A stretch of 64,000 nucleotides of DNA. Source: Sphingomonas colocasiae (GTDB taxonomy: Bacteria > Pseudomonadota > Alphaproteobacteria > Sphingomonadales > Sphingomonadaceae). A program made the position numbers and the translations under genes. Each line of letters begins with the position of its first letter. Positions within the stretch are counted from its first letter, which is position 1. Under the pieces are notes generated by a model. The model did not search any database, was not told the DNA's origin, and saw only the letters and a program-made list of their open reading frames with translations. The stretch covers positions 62,001 to 126,000 of the forward strand of contig NZ_JAINVV010000002.1 of NCBI RefSeq assembly GCF_019880585.1. Reading direction: 5' to 3'. Of this stretch, positions 18,024 through 28,220 are shown piece after piece.

Positions 18024-20051
18024 TCAAACCGTCGCTTTCGCCTGTTTCACGACATCCTCGGCATGCTTGCCGCTCAGTTCGGCGAGATGATCGAAGCGGG
18101 CCTCGAAACTGGCCAGTCCCTGGCTGAGCGAGCGCAGTTCGGCGTCGAGGCCGTGCAGTTCCGCCTCTGGCACCAGCGCCTCGACCACGTCCCAGCGCGA
18201 CCAGCCGTCGCGCGTGTCGATCCCCAGCACCTGACCGCGCCGGCTGGAGACGGTGGAACTGACCTTCGACGTGGCGCTGCCTGGCGTGGAGACGGTCACG
18301 CGGCAAACCGGTTCGAGCAGATAGGGCGCGCATTGCGGCAGGGCATCCGCCATCGCGATCCGCCCGGCGGTGCGGAAGGCGAGTTCCGAACTGTCGACCG
18401 AATGGAAGGAGCCGTCGGTCAGCATCACGGCCACATCGACCACCGGAAAGCCCAGCGGCCCCTTGGTCATCGCGTCCTGTACGCCGTCCTCGACGGCCGG
18501 GATCCATTGCTTGGGAATGGCGCCCCCGGTGATGCGATCCGCGAATGCAAAGCCTTCGCCGCGCGATTGCGGGCGGATTTCGATGACGACATCGCCGAAC
18601 TGGCCGTGACCGCCCGATTGCTTCTTGTGGCGGCCGCGCTGGGTGGCGGGTTTGCGGATCGATTCGCGATAGGCGATGCCCGGCCTGCGCGTCTCGACCG
18701 CAACGCCGTAGCGCCGCTTGAGCCTGGCGAGCGTCATGTTCAGATGCTCGTCGTTGATCCCGCGCAACAGCGTTTCGTGGAGAGCCTCGTCCTGCTCCCA
18801 GGCAAGCGACGGATCTTCCTCGATCAGTTTCTGCAACGCGGTCGACAGGCGGACATCGTCCTTGCGATCGCGGGTCACGATGGCGACGGCGGCGTTGGTG
18901 GCGGGCCGGGCAAGGGCGGGAGGCTCGCCCTTGGGGCGGACGCCGATGCCGAGCCAGCGGCCCGCGCGCGCCTCGTCGAGCTTGGCGAGCGCGACAATGG
19001 CGCCGGGTTCGGCGGCGCCGAGCTTCGCGGTCGTGGCGCCCTGCACAGAGAAGAGGCCACCGACGCGAAAGCTGTCTCCCGCCGCGTCGTGCAACTCCGC
19101 GCCCTCGGGCAGCCTGCCCCCGAAGATGCGCGCATAGGCGAGCCGGCCGACCGCGCTGCCGTGCGACACCTTGAAGACGAACGCGCCGCTGCCCGACAAG
19201 TCCAGCCGTTCGGCCGCGGCCTCGGCGGTCGCGGTTTCATGGCGCAGCATCTTGAGTAGTCGGTGCACGCCGAAGCCGTTGAGCGCGGAACCGAACACCA
19301 CCGGCACGACCAGCCCGTCGCGCGCCTCGCGCGCCAGATCGGATATCACCGTTTCGAGTTCGGGCGTTTCGTCCGACAGCAATTGCTCGAGCAGATAATC
19401 GTCGTGATCGGACAATCGCTCGAGCATGCGGAAACGGTCGGAGGCTTCACGCTCCTTCAATTCGCCCGGAATCTCGATGCGCTCGGCTTCCTTGCCCGGT
19501 CGATAATGATAGGCGCGCTCCAGCGCGAGATCGACGCAGCCGGTCACCTTCTCGCCGTCGCGGATCGGGATCTGGCGCGCGATCAGCGGCGCGCGGCTGA
19601 GCGGCTGGAGCGCATCGAGCAATTCGCGGATCGATCCGCGCCCCTGGTCGATCTTGTTGACGAAGATCGCATGGGGCACGCCGAGCGCTTCCAGCCTGCG
19701 CAGCGACGGTTCGGCCAGGCCGGCGCGGGCTTCATCGGGATCGATCACGATCACCGCAAGGTCCGCCGCCATCACGGCGGCGTCGCCGTCCGCCTGGAAG
19801 CCGATCGCGCCCGGCGTGTCGAGCAGCGTGAAACTGTCGCCGAGATAGTCGAAACGCATCAGGTTGAGTTCGGTCGATCCGCCCCGGGATCGCGCTTCCG
19901 CGCTCGCATCGCCCACACTGGTTCCCGCCGATACCGCGCCCTGCCTCGGGATCGCGCCCGATGCGAACAGCAATGCCTCCGCAAGACTGGTCTTGCCCGC
20001 GCCGGCCGGACCGACCAGCGCGACGGCTCTAGCGCCTGCCTGATGCTCCAT
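18024..20051 (-). CDS. EF-G-like translational GTPase (FusA paralogue)
   Basis: A 675-residue EF-G-type protein. The P-loop is GPAGAGKT (residues 14-21) and NKID is intact, followed by EF-G domains II-V (RPGIAYRESIRKPA... GHGQFGDVVIEIRP... HSVDSSELAFRTAGRIA). Two normally invariant parts are altered: the switch I RGITI is replaced by RGGSTE, and switch II DTPGH reads DTPGA (78-82), so the catalytic His is missing. It is therefore the 'elongation factor G-like' group rather than the housekeeping EF-G. AGGAGAGG precedes the ATG at 20051. Its role is unknown. Confidence 0.88.
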   Translation of the reverse strand: MEHQAGARAVALVGPAGAGKTSLAEALLFASGAIPRQGAVSAGTSVGDASAEARSRGGSTELNLMRFDYLGDSFTLLDTPGAIGFQADGDAAVMAADLAVIVIDPDEARAGLAEPSLRRLEALGVPHAIFVNKIDQGRGSIRELLDALQPLSRAPLIARQIPIRDGEKVTGCVDLALERAYHYRPGKEAERIEIPGELKEREASDRFRMLERLSDHDDYLLEQLLSDETPELETVISDLAREARDGLVVPVVFGSALNGFGVHRLLKMLRHETATAEAAAERLDLSGSGAFVFKVSHGSAVGRLAYARIFGGRLPEGAELHDAAGDSFRVGGLFSVQGATTAKLGAAEPGAIVALAKLDEARAGRWLGIGVRPKGEPPALARPATNAAVAIVTRDRKDDVRLSTALQKLIEEDPSLAWEQDEALHETLLRGINDEHLNMTLARLKRRYGVAVETRRPGIAYRESIRKPATQRGRHKKQSGGHGQFGDVVIEIRPQSRGEGFAFADRITGGAIPKQWIPAVEDGVQDAMTKGPLGFPVVDVAVMLTDGSFHSVDSSELAFRTAGRIAMADALPQCAPYLLEPVCRVTVSTPGSATSKVSSTVSSRRGQVLGIDTRDGWSRWDVVEALVPEAELHGLDAELRSLSQGLASFEARFDHLAELSGKHAEDVVKQAKATV

Positions 20052-20224
20052 ATGACCTCTCCTAACTCGTGGGATTGTTTCTCCTCTTCCCCGCGTGCGA
20101 ATCATGCTCTGCCTGTGCGCGCCGGAATGCAAGGGGCGACTGCATATCGATGGATCGCGGTCATTTTCTCCGACCGCGGCGCCGTTTTCTTCGGAAAATC
20201 GGGAATTTTCGGGCGCGGCGCTTG

Positions 20225-20262
20225 CCGATACAAAAACCGGTTCCCACTTTTTCACGATCTGC
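20225..20262. repeat. Dispersed palindrome half, inverse copy of the 3543 repeat
   Basis: aaaaccggttcccactttt at 20233-20251 is the exact reverse complement of 3543-3561 and is followed by the tgctcta box. It sits in the 225-bp divergent promoter region between the EF-G-like gene and alaS. Confidence 0.6.
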
Positions 20263-20276
20263 TCTAAGTCGCGCTC

Positions 20277-22937
20277 ATGACATCGACCAACGACATCCGC
20301 CGCTCATTCCTCGACTATTTCGAGAGCACCGGTCATGCGCGCGTGCCGTCCGCGCCACTGGTGCCGCATAATGATCCGACGCTCATGTTCGTGAACGCGG
20401 GCATGGTGCCGTTCAAGAACGTATTCACCGGGCTTGAGAAGCGGCCTTATTCGCTGGCGACGTCGAGCCAGAAATGCGTGCGTGCCGGCGGCAAGCACAA
20501 TGATCTGGACAATGTCGGCTATACGGCGCGGCATCACACCTTTTTCGAGATGCTGGGCAATTTCAGCTTCGGCGAATATTTCAAGGAACAGGCGATCATC
20601 CACGCCTGGACGCTGCTGACCCGCGAATGGGGCATCCCCGCCGAAAGGCTGACCGCCACCGTCTATCATACCGACGATCAGGCGTTCGATCTGTGGAAGA
20701 AGATCACGGGCCTGCCCGATCACCGGATCATCCGCATTCCGACCAAGGACAATTTCTGGGCGATGGGATCGGACGGGCCCTGCGGGCCGTGCTCGGAAAT
20801 CTTCTACGACCATGGTGATCATATCCCCGGCGGCCCTCCGGGCTCGCCCGACGAGGATGGCGATCGTTTCGTCGAGATCTGGAATCTCGTCTTCATGCAG
20901 TTCGTGCAGGAGGCCGATCAGATCATCGGCGACCTGCCCAGGCCGAGCATCGACACCGGCATGGGGCTGGAGCGCATCGCCGCCGTGCTTCAGGGCGTTC
21001 ACGACAATTACGATACCGACACGTTCAAGGCGCTGATCGCCGAAAGCGGCGCGCTGACCCACACCGCCACCGATGGCGAATTCAAGGCGAGCCATCGGGT
21101 GATCGCCGATCACCTGCGTTCGGCGGGCTTCCTGGTCGCCGATGGCGTGCTGCCCGCGAATGAAGGGCGTGGTTATGTGCTGCGCCGGATCATGCGCCGC
21201 GCGATGCGCCACGCGCATCTGATCGGCGCCAAGGAACCGCTGATGTACCGGCTGGTTTCGTCATTGGTGGCCGAAATGGGCGGCGCCTTCCCCGAACTGG
21301 TGCGCGCCCAGCCGCTGATCGAGGCGACGCTGCTGCAGGAAGAGACGCGATTCCGCCAGACGCTGTCGAACGGGCTGCGCCTGCTCGACGAGGCGACGGC
21401 GGGCATGAACGAAGGCGATGTGCTGCCCGGCGAGACCGCGTTCAAGCTCTACGACACTTATGGTTTCCCCTATGACCTGACCGAGGATGCGCTCCGCGTC
21501 GGCGGCCTGACCGTCGATCGGGCCGGCTTCGATTCCGCGATGGCGGCGCAGAAGGCGGCGGCGCGCGCGGCGTGGAAGGGATCGGGCGACAAGGCGTCGG
21601 ACGAGGTCTGGTACGATATCGCCGAGGAACTCGGCGGCACCGAATTCACCGGCTACACCGCTAGCGATGGCGAAGGGCAGGTGGTTGCCATCGTCAAGGA
21701 CGGTGCGCGCGTCGACAGCGCCGAGGCGGGCGATGCGGTCACCATCCTGACCAACCAGACGCCTTTCTACGGCGAGAGCGGCGGCCAGATGGGCGATGCC
21801 GGCACGATCTCCAGCGATCGCGGCCTGCAGGCGGTGGTCGAGGACACGTCGAAGCCGCTTGGCCGGCTGCATGCGCACAAGACGCGTATCGATACGGGCA
21901 GCGTCGCTGTCGGCGATACGGTTCGCCTTGCGATCGACGTCGCGCGCCGCGACGCGCTGCGCGCGAACCACTCGGCCACTCACCTGCTGCACGCGGCTTT
22001 GCGCGATCGGCTGGGCGGCCATGTGACGCAGAAGGGCAGCCTGGTCGCGCCCGATCGTCTGCGTTTCGATTTCTCGCATCCCTCGGCGCTGACGTCGCCG
22101 CAGATCGCCGAGATCGAGGCGGATGTGAATGCGCAGATCCGCGGCAACCAGAGCGTTTCGACGCGATTGATGACGCCCGACGATGCCGTCGCGGCCGGTG
22201 CGCTCGCGCTGTTCGGCGAGAAATATGGCGACGAGGTGCGCGTGCTCTCGATGGGGGCGGGCGCGGACAAGAGCTATTCGGTCGAGCTGTGCGGCGGCAC
22301 CCATGTCAACGCGCTCGGCGATATCGCGATCTTCAAGATCATCTCCGAAAGCGCGGTTTCGAGCGGCGTCCGCCGGATCGAGGCGCTGACGGGCGAGGGC
22401 GCGCGCGTGTGGCTGAACGCCCGCGACGAGCGGCTGAAGGAAACGGCGGCCACGCTCAAATCCTCGCCCGACGAAGTGCCGGCGCGCGTCGCCGCGCTGC
22501 TCGACGAGCGCAAGCGGCTCGAACGCGAACTGGCCGACGCGAAAAAGGCGCTCGCGCTGGGCGGCGGCGGTGCCGCCGGGGGCGATGCGGCGGGGCCGGA
22601 TCAGGTCGGCGGTCACGCCTTCCTGGGTCAGGTGGTCGAAGGGCTCGATCCCAAGGGGCTGCGCGGCGCGGTCGACGAGATGAAGACGCGGCTCGGCTCG
22701 GGCATCGCTGCGCTGGTCGCCGTCAATGACGGGCGTGCCTCGGTCGCGGTCGGCGTCACCGCCGATCTGACCGGCGCGGTCAGTGCGGTCGATCTCGTCA
22801 AGGCGGCGGTCGCGGCGCTGGGCGGTCAGGGCGGTGGCGGCCGCCCGGACATGGCGCAAGGCGGCGGTCCGGATGGCGACAAGGCGGCTGATGCCCTGTC
22901 TGCGGTGCGGAGCGTTCTGGAGTCCGTGCCGGCCTGA
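20277..22937 (+). CDS. alaS: Alanyl-tRNA synthetase
   Basis: Charges tRNA-Ala and edits Ser/Gly mischarging. The 886 residues match the bacterial enzyme: class II catalytic domain ([43 protein letters not shown]), editing domain with zinc-binding [11 protein letters not shown] and CGGTHV, and a C-terminal C-Ala domain with glycine-rich linkers ([24 protein letters not shown]) before the final helix. The start [20 protein letters not shown] is canonical. Confidence 0.97.
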   Translation: MTSTNDIRRSFLDYFESTGHARVPSAPLVPHNDPTLMFVNAGMVPFKNVFTGLEKRPYSLATSSQKCVRAGGKHNDLDNVGYTARHHTFFEMLGNFSFGEYFKEQAIIHAWTLLTREWGIPAERLTATVYHTDDQAFDLWKKITGLPDHRIIRIPTKDNFWAMGSDGPCGPCSEIFYDHGDHIPGGPPGSPDEDGDRFVEIWNLVFMQFVQEADQIIGDLPRPSIDTGMGLERIAAVLQGVHDNYDTDTFKALIAESGALTHTATDGEFKASHRVIADHLRSAGFLVADGVLPANEGRGYVLRRIMRRAMRHAHLIGAKEPLMYRLVSSLVAEMGGAFPELVRAQPLIEATLLQEETRFRQTLSNGLRLLDEATAGMNEGDVLPGETAFKLYDTYGFPYDLTEDALRVGGLTVDRAGFDSAMAAQKAAARAAWKGSGDKASDEVWYDIAEELGGTEFTGYTASDGEGQVVAIVKDGARVDSAEAGDAVTILTNQTPFYGESGGQMGDAGTISSDRGLQAVVEDTSKPLGRLHAHKTRIDTGSVAVGDTVRLAIDVARRDALRANHSATHLLHAALRDRLGGHVTQKGSLVAPDRLRFDFSHPSALTSPQIAEIEADVNAQIRGNQSVSTRLMTPDDAVAAGALALFGEKYGDEVRVLSMGAGADKSYSVELCGGTHVNALGDIAIFKIISESAVSSGVRRIEALTGEGARVWLNARDERLKETAATLKSSPDEVPARVAALLDERKRLERELADAKKALALGGGGAAGGDAAGPDQVGGHAFLGQVVEGLDPKGLRGAVDEMKTRLGSGIAALVAVNDGRASVAVGVTADLTGAVSAVDLVKAAVAALGGQGGGGRPDMAQGGGPDGDKAADALSAVRSVLESVPA

Positions 22938-22945
22938 CGGCCCGT

Positions 22946-24718
22946 TCAGCCCTTCACTTCACTGAGCCTCGTGCGCCTCAGCCGCGGTTCGCGGTCGAGC
23001 TCGCCATGATCCTTGATGAGCTTGCGGAACTCGTCGCGCTTTTCGTGGATCGAGGCGATGACGGGCCCCATGGCGACGCCCAGGTCGACCAGAACCGCTT
23101 CGGATAGCTGGAGCGAGCTTTCCAGCGTTTCGGGAACCGCATCGGTGGCGCCCGCGCGATAGAGCTCGGCGGCATGATCGGTGTCGCGCGCGCGCGCGAC
23201 GATGGTGAGATCGGGGTAGCGTTTGCGGACCTGAGTGGTGATGCGCACGACCTGCACCGGATCGTCCATCGTCAGGATCACCGCGCCGGCATTGCCGAGA
23301 TCCAGCCGGTCGAGCATGCCCGGCCGGCCGATATCGCCGAAGATGACGGGATAGCCCGCCTTCCGCGCCCGCGCGACGGCATCGATATCGGCATCGACCG
23401 CGACCATCGGCTTGCCATGCGCCTTCAACATGTCCGACACCAAGGATCCGACGCGGCCGAAGCCGATGACGATCGCGCGCGGCGTGCTCTCGTCATGCGC
23501 TTCCTCCGCCGGTGCGTCGCGCAGTTCGACGCGGCGAGCGACATCGCGGCCGACACGCGCGAGCAATGGCGTGATGGTCAGCCCCAGCGCGGTGACGATC
23601 TGCCAGAAAGCTGCCGTCTGCTGGGTGATGAGCTGCGCCTTCACCGCAGCGGCGAGCACGATCAGCGTGGTTTCGGATGGCGACGACATCAGCAGCCCGG
23701 TTTCGGCGGCGACCGCAGACCGTTCGCCGCTGAAGCGCAGGATCAGCGTGGTGATCACCGTCTTCGCGATCACCACGCCGACAACTGCGGTCAGCAGCGG
23801 CAGCCAGTTCTCCGCGATCACGCGAACGTCCAGGCTCATGCCGACGGTGATCAGGAACACGCCCAGCGCCAGCCCCTTGAACGGCGCGGTCATCACCTCG
23901 ACTTCGGTATGATATTCGGTCTCGGCGATCAGCAGGCCGGCGAGCAACGCGCCGACGATCGGCGACAGGCCGACGGCGGTGGTCGCGATACTGGCGAGGA
24001 TGACGACGAGCAGGCTGGCGGACAGGAACAGTTCGGGGCTTTTGGTGCGTGCCGCCTGCGCGAACAGGCGCGGCAGCAGCAGCCGGCCGAGCACCATCAT
24101 CGCGGCGACGGTGAGGCCGCCCAGCCAGAGCGTCCTGACGAGATTGTCGACGCCGTCGCTCTGGGCATAGGGCGCCAGCGCGCCCAGCGCGAAGATGATC
24201 GGGACGAGCGCCAGATCCTCGAACAGCAGCATCGAGAAAGCGGACCGGCCCACCGGGCTTGTCGTGCCCGTCATCGGCAGCACCAGTGCGGTGGATGACA
24301 GCGCCAGCGCCAGCCCCAGCCCGATGGCGCCGGCCCAGCTCTGCCCGATCATCGCGAGGGCCAGCGCGATCACCAGGCCCGACAGCGCCAGTTCGGCGGC
24401 GCCCAGCCCGAACACCAGCCGGCGCATGTTCCACAGGCGCTTGAACGAGAGTTCGAGCCCGATCGAGAACAGCAGCAGGATGATGCCGAGTTCCGCGAAG
24501 GGTTCGATCGAATGCGCGTCGGTGATCGTGAAATGATAAAGCCAGGGCGCCTGGCCGACGAGCGATCCCAGTCCCGACGGACCGACGAGCATGCCGACCA
24601 GGATGAACCCGATCACCGGGTTGATACGGAAACGCGCAAAGGCCGGGATCACCAGACCGGCGGCGCCCAGAATGACGAGCGAATCGCTCAGCGCATGTGA
24701 TTCAACGGGAATTGCCAT
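22946..24718 (-). CDS. CPA2-family cation/proton antiporter with TrkA-N domain
   Basis: A 590-residue monovalent cation:H+ antiporter of the CPA2 (KefB/RosB/YbaL) type. About 12 hydrophobic helices occupy residues 10-390 (GILLLFSIGLELSFKRLW, ALSSTALVLPM, LLFEDLALVPIIF), then a cytoplasmic RCK/TrkA-N Rossmann domain (AIVIGFGRVGSLVSDML, GDIGRPGMLDRL) that likely senses nucleotide or glutathione adducts. The last approximately 60 residues are basic and hydrophilic. It diverges from a second CPA2 gene across 117 bp. Probable K+ efflux role is inferred from the family. Confidence 0.9.
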   Translation of the reverse strand: MAIPVESHALSDSLVILGAAGLVIPAFARFRINPVIGFILVGMLVGPSGLGSLVGQAPWLYHFTITDAHSIEPFAELGIILLLFSIGLELSFKRLWNMRRLVFGLGAAELALSGLVIALALAMIGQSWAGAIGLGLALALSSTALVLPMTGTTSPVGRSAFSMLLFEDLALVPIIFALGALAPYAQSDGVDNLVRTLWLGGLTVAAMMVLGRLLLPRLFAQAARTKSPELFLSASLLVVILASIATTAVGLSPIVGALLAGLLIAETEYHTEVEVMTAPFKGLALGVFLITVGMSLDVRVIAENWLPLLTAVVGVVIAKTVITTLILRFSGERSAVAAETGLLMSSPSETTLIVLAAAVKAQLITQQTAAFWQIVTALGLTITPLLARVGRDVARRVELRDAPAEEAHDESTPRAIVIGFGRVGSLVSDMLKAHGKPMVAVDADIDAVARARKAGYPVIFGDIGRPGMLDRLDLGNAGAVILTMDDPVQVVRITTQVRKRYPDLTIVARARDTDHAAELYRAGATDAVPETLESSLQLSEAVLVDLGVAMGPVIASIHEKRDEFRKLIKDHGELDREPRLRRTRLSEVKG

Positions 24719-24835
24719 GAGGCATCATTGCGGCTGCGATCGCCGATTTCCAGCTTTTGGGTAGAAAAAGCATTGCGATGGGGTCGCAATCTTCGAATCC
24801 AGTCGTTAGCAAAGAGGAACATTCTTGGAGAACTG

Positions 24836-26461
24836 ATGCCTCACGCAACGCCGCTGATCGCAACCATCGTCGCGGGCCTGACGCTCGCTTTCATCTTCGG
24901 AGCGCTCGCCTTCCGCCTCCGGATTTCGCCGTTGGTCGGCTATCTGCTCGCCGGCGTCGTCGTCGGCCCCTTCACGCCGGGCTATGTCGCCAATCAGGCG
25001 ATCGCCAACGAACTGGCCGAACTCGGCGTGATCCTGCTGATGTTCGGGGTGGGGCTGCATTTCTCGGTCCGCGATCTCCTCTCGGTCAAGAATATCGCGA
25101 TTCCCGGCGCGCTGGTGCAGATCGCGGTGGCGGTGCTGCTCGGCATGGGGCTCGCCTATCTCCTGGGATGGGACACGACCGCCGGCTTCGTATTCGGCCT
25201 GGCCCTGTCGGTCGCCAGTACCGTGGTGCTGTTGCGCGCGCTTCAGGAACGCCGGATCCTCGATACCGAGCGGGGCAAGATCGCGATCGGCTGGCTGATC
25301 GTCGAGGATCTCGTGATGGTCCTGGCGCTCGTCCTGCTGCCGGCGCTCGCGGGCGGCGGCAGCGGCGACCATTCGATCGGCACGACGCTGGCGATCACGA
25401 TCGGCAAGGTCGTCGCCTTCGTCGCCTTCATGATGATCGTCGGCCGGCGCGTCATTCCCTGGGCGCTGCACCATGTCGCGCATACCGGATCGCGAGAACT
25501 GTTCCGGTTGGCGGTGCTGGCGATCGGGCTGGGCGTGGCGTTCGGCGCGGCGATGCTGTTCGGCGTCTCCTTCGCGCTCGGCGCCTTTTTCGCGGGCATG
25601 ATCCTGGCGGAATCGCCGCTCAGCCAGCGCGCGGGTGAGGAAACCCTGCCGCTGCGCGATGCGTTCGCGGTGCTATTCTTCGTATCGGTCGGGATGCTGT
25701 TCAATCCCTATATCCTCATCACCGATCCGCTTTCGCTGGTCGCGACCGTCGCGATCATCATCCTGGGCAAGTCTGTCGCGGCCTATGCGATCGTCCGCGC
25801 CTTTGGCCGCTCGGACAAGACCGCGCTGACCATCTCGGCCAGCCTCGCGCAGATCGGCGAGTTCTCGTTCATTCTCGCCACATTGGGATCGTCGCTCAAG
25901 CTGATCCCGGCGGACGCGCGCGATCTGATCCTGGCGGGCGCGATCATTTCGATCATGTTCAATCCGCTGCTGTTCGTGATCATCGACAGGGTGATCGGAA
26001 AGGTCGTGGGCGAGGGTGGGCATGCGATCGGCGGGCCCCCCAGGCCCGCGATCGCCGGCCATGTCGTGCTCGTCGGCTATGGCCGCGTGGGAAGGACGGT
26101 GGGCGAGAGCCTGCTGGAGGCTGGCGAGAAGGTCACCATCGTCGAAATGGAGGATGATGCGCTGGCGCTCCCCGACGACGAAAAGGCGACGGTGCTATGC
26201 GGCAACGCCGCCAATGCCGATCTGCTCAAAAGGGCCGAGATCGGTGATGCCCGCCTGTTGTTCGTCGCGATTCCCCAGAGTTTCGAAGCCGGGCAGATCG
26301 TCGCGCAGGCGCGCAAGCTCAACCCGAAGATCCGCATCGTCGCGCGCGCGCATTCCGATGACGAGATCGCGCATCTCCAGAAGCTCGGCGCGGACCTGAC
26401 GATCATGGGCGAGCGCGAAATCGCCCGCAAGATGATCGATCAGGCGTTGATCGGCCGCTGA
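24836..26461 (+). CDS. CPA2-family cation/proton antiporter, YbaL-like
   Basis: A 541-residue antiporter. Membrane domain: PLVGYLLAGVVVGPFTPGYVANQ, ELAELGVILLMFGVGLHFSVRDLL, GLALSVASTVVLLRAL, FFAGMILAESPLSQRAGEE. C-terminal TrkA-N domain: VVLVGYGRVGRTVGESLLEAGE, LCGNAANADLLKRAEI. The conserved GVGLHFS segment and domain order match E. coli YbaL. TTGGAG precedes the ATG at 24836; an earlier in-frame ATG at 24728 would overlap the divergent promoter region. It may be coregulated with the neighbouring paralogue. Confidence 0.9.
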   Translation: MPHATPLIATIVAGLTLAFIFGALAFRLRISPLVGYLLAGVVVGPFTPGYVANQAIANELAELGVILLMFGVGLHFSVRDLLSVKNIAIPGALVQIAVAVLLGMGLAYLLGWDTTAGFVFGLALSVASTVVLLRALQERRILDTERGKIAIGWLIVEDLVMVLALVLLPALAGGGSGDHSIGTTLAITIGKVVAFVAFMMIVGRRVIPWALHHVAHTGSRELFRLAVLAIGLGVAFGAAMLFGVSFALGAFFAGMILAESPLSQRAGEETLPLRDAFAVLFFVSVGMLFNPYILITDPLSLVATVAIIILGKSVAAYAIVRAFGRSDKTALTISASLAQIGEFSFILATLGSSLKLIPADARDLILAGAIISIMFNPLLFVIIDRVIGKVVGEGGHAIGGPPRPAIAGHVVLVGYGRVGRTVGESLLEAGEKVTIVEMEDDALALPDDEKATVLCGNAANADLLKRAEIGDARLLFVAIPQSFEAGQIVAQARKLNPKIRIVARAHSDDEIAHLQKLGADLTIMGEREIARKMIDQALIGR

Positions 26462-26470
26462 GCGAAGCCG

Positions 26471-28081
26471 TCAGCCGCCGCCGGGGCTGTGCTTCTCGGC
26501 GGGGGCGGGGCCGACAGGAAGCGTATCCGGATGCGCGTGGGCGGTGTCCCATTCGATATGATAAAGGTCGAAGCGCCGGTCGTTGAGATTGCGGACGGTG
26601 CCTTCGGCGCGCGCCCAGGTGAGATCCGCCAGATTGACGTCGGAAATGGTCAGCGTCTCGACATTCTCGGTGGCTTCCGCCGCGATACCGTCGCGGGCGA
26701 AGGGGAAATCGCAGGGCGTCAGGATGCAGCTCTGCGCATATTGGATGTCCATATTGTCGACGCCGGGCAGGTTGCCGACATTGCCCGAGAGCACCATGAA
26801 ACACTGGTTCTCGATCGCGCGCGCCTGGCTGCAGTAACGGACGCGTAGATAGCCCTGGCGGCTGTCGGTGCAGAAGGGGACGAAGATGATCCGCGCACCC
26901 TGATCGACCAGCCGCCGCGCGAGTTCGGGGAATTCGCTGTCATAGCAGATCAGCACGCCGATCGGCCCGCAATCGGTCTGGATCGTGTCGATCGAATCGC
27001 CGCCTTTGATGTTCCACCAGTAGCGCTCGTTGGGCGTGGGGTGGATCTTCTCCTGCGCATGGGTGGATCCGTCGCGCAGCGCGACATAGGCGACATTCTG
27101 GATGTCGCCATCCTCGGCGCGCGTCGGGTGCGATCCGCCGATGATGTTGATGTTGTATTCCAGCGCCATGCGGTTGAGTTCGGCGGTGATCCGGGGCGTA
27201 TAGGCGGTCAGCGCGTCGATCGCCTCCATCGGCGACAGCTTGCGCGTCTCGAAGCTCAATAGCGGCAGCGTGAACAGCTCGGGAAAGACAACGAAATCGG
27301 AACGATATTCGGATGCGACGTCGACGAAATATTCGACGCTGCGCACGAATTCCTCGAAACTGGCCACGGCGCGCGCCTGGAACTGGACGGTCGCCAGCCG
27401 CACGCTTTCCACGCCGCGCGGAACCCTGAATTCCTTGGGCGCATCCGCTTCGACATAGGGATTGCGCCACACCATATGTGCGGCATTGCCAGCGGATTTC
27501 TTGTCTTCAGGCAGATAATTCTTCAATATTCCAATATATTCGTAGCCGTTCTTCAGCTGAAATCCGATGACGGGGTCAGCGATCTTTCCTTCGATCACCT
27601 TGCGGACATAGTCGTCAGGGCCGTCCAGCCGGCGCTTGAGGCGCGAATAATTGGGCATTCGGCCGCCAAAGGCGATGCCCGACAGATCGAGCCGCTCGGC
27701 CAGCGCCTTGCGCTCATCATATAGCCGCTGGCCGATCCTGAAGCCGCGTTGCTTGGGATCGACGCACATCTCGTAGCCGTAGAGCCAGTCGCCGGTGGGA
27801 TCATGGCGCGAGCCGAAGCCGTTGCCGGTGATCTCGTCCCAGTCATGCGCGCCCAGAGCCAGCGCGGCCGGCACGCGCATCGACGCGCAATAGCCGACGA
27901 TCTTGCCGTCATAGACCGCGACGAACACGCCTTCCCGGTAATTGTTGATCTGGCCGCGAAGTACGCCCTGGGTGTAGCCGGGCAATTCGGGATAGGCGCG
28001 CGCGATCAGGCGCTGGATGCCCACCACATCCGACGGCGCCGCGTTGCGGACTTCGAGACGGGTCTTGCCGGTGCGCGCCAT
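26471..28081 (-). CDS. GNAT acetyltransferase / carbon-nitrogen hydrolase fusion
   Basis: A 536-residue two-domain protein. Residues about 1-200 form a GNAT domain (LEVRNAAPSDVVGIQRLI, GYEMCVDPKQRGFRIGQRLYDERKAL, an acetyl-CoA-binding pattern). Residues about 215-520 form a nitrilase-superfamily domain with the Glu-Lys-Cys triad: VFPELFTLPLL, EKIHPTPNERYW, and GVLICYDSEFPELAR. Similar fusions are annotated in many proteobacteria without known substrate. The start could be 28105 or 28081; the latter has AAGG about 11 nt upstream. It ends 10 bp from the convergent antiporter gene. Confidence 0.86.
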   Translation of the reverse strand: MARTGKTRLEVRNAAPSDVVGIQRLIARAYPELPGYTQGVLRGQINNYREGVFVAVYDGKIVGYCASMRVPAALALGAHDWDEITGNGFGSRHDPTGDWLYGYEMCVDPKQRGFRIGQRLYDERKALAERLDLSGIAFGGRMPNYSRLKRRLDGPDDYVRKVIEGKIADPVIGFQLKNGYEYIGILKNYLPEDKKSAGNAAHMVWRNPYVEADAPKEFRVPRGVESVRLATVQFQARAVASFEEFVRSVEYFVDVASEYRSDFVVFPELFTLPLLSFETRKLSPMEAIDALTAYTPRITAELNRMALEYNINIIGGSHPTRAEDGDIQNVAYVALRDGSTHAQEKIHPTPNERYWWNIKGGDSIDTIQTDCGPIGVLICYDSEFPELARRLVDQGARIIFVPFCTDSRQGYLRVRYCSQARAIENQCFMVLSGNVGNLPGVDNMDIQYAQSCILTPCDFPFARDGIAAEATENVETLTISDVNLADLTWARAEGTVRNLNDRRFDLYHIEWDTAHAHPDTLPVGPAPAEKHSPGGG

Positions 28082-28165
28082 GGATCGGAACTGCCTTTCT
28101 GTCATAGGTGGCCAGGGCCATCGTGCGAAGAACGCGCAATAGGGCCAAGGGATCGCACCCGGAAC

Positions 28166-28198
28166 AAAAAAAGGGCCCCGGCTTTCGCCGAGGCCCCT
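28166..28198 (-). terminator. Rho-independent terminator of icd
   Basis: Read on the minus strand: a GC-rich stem (ggggcctcggc / gccggggccc) with a gaaa loop, followed by seven T residues. It lies 22 bp after the icd stop. Confidence 0.85.
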
Positions 28199-28220
28199 GT
28201 TTTCGCGGGTCCGTCCGGAA

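Noticed and set aside
23174-24298. A 374-codon open frame antisense to the first CPA2 antiporter gene
   Set aside because: Extremely hydrophilic Asp/Arg/Gln-rich product, the mirror of a membrane protein gene.
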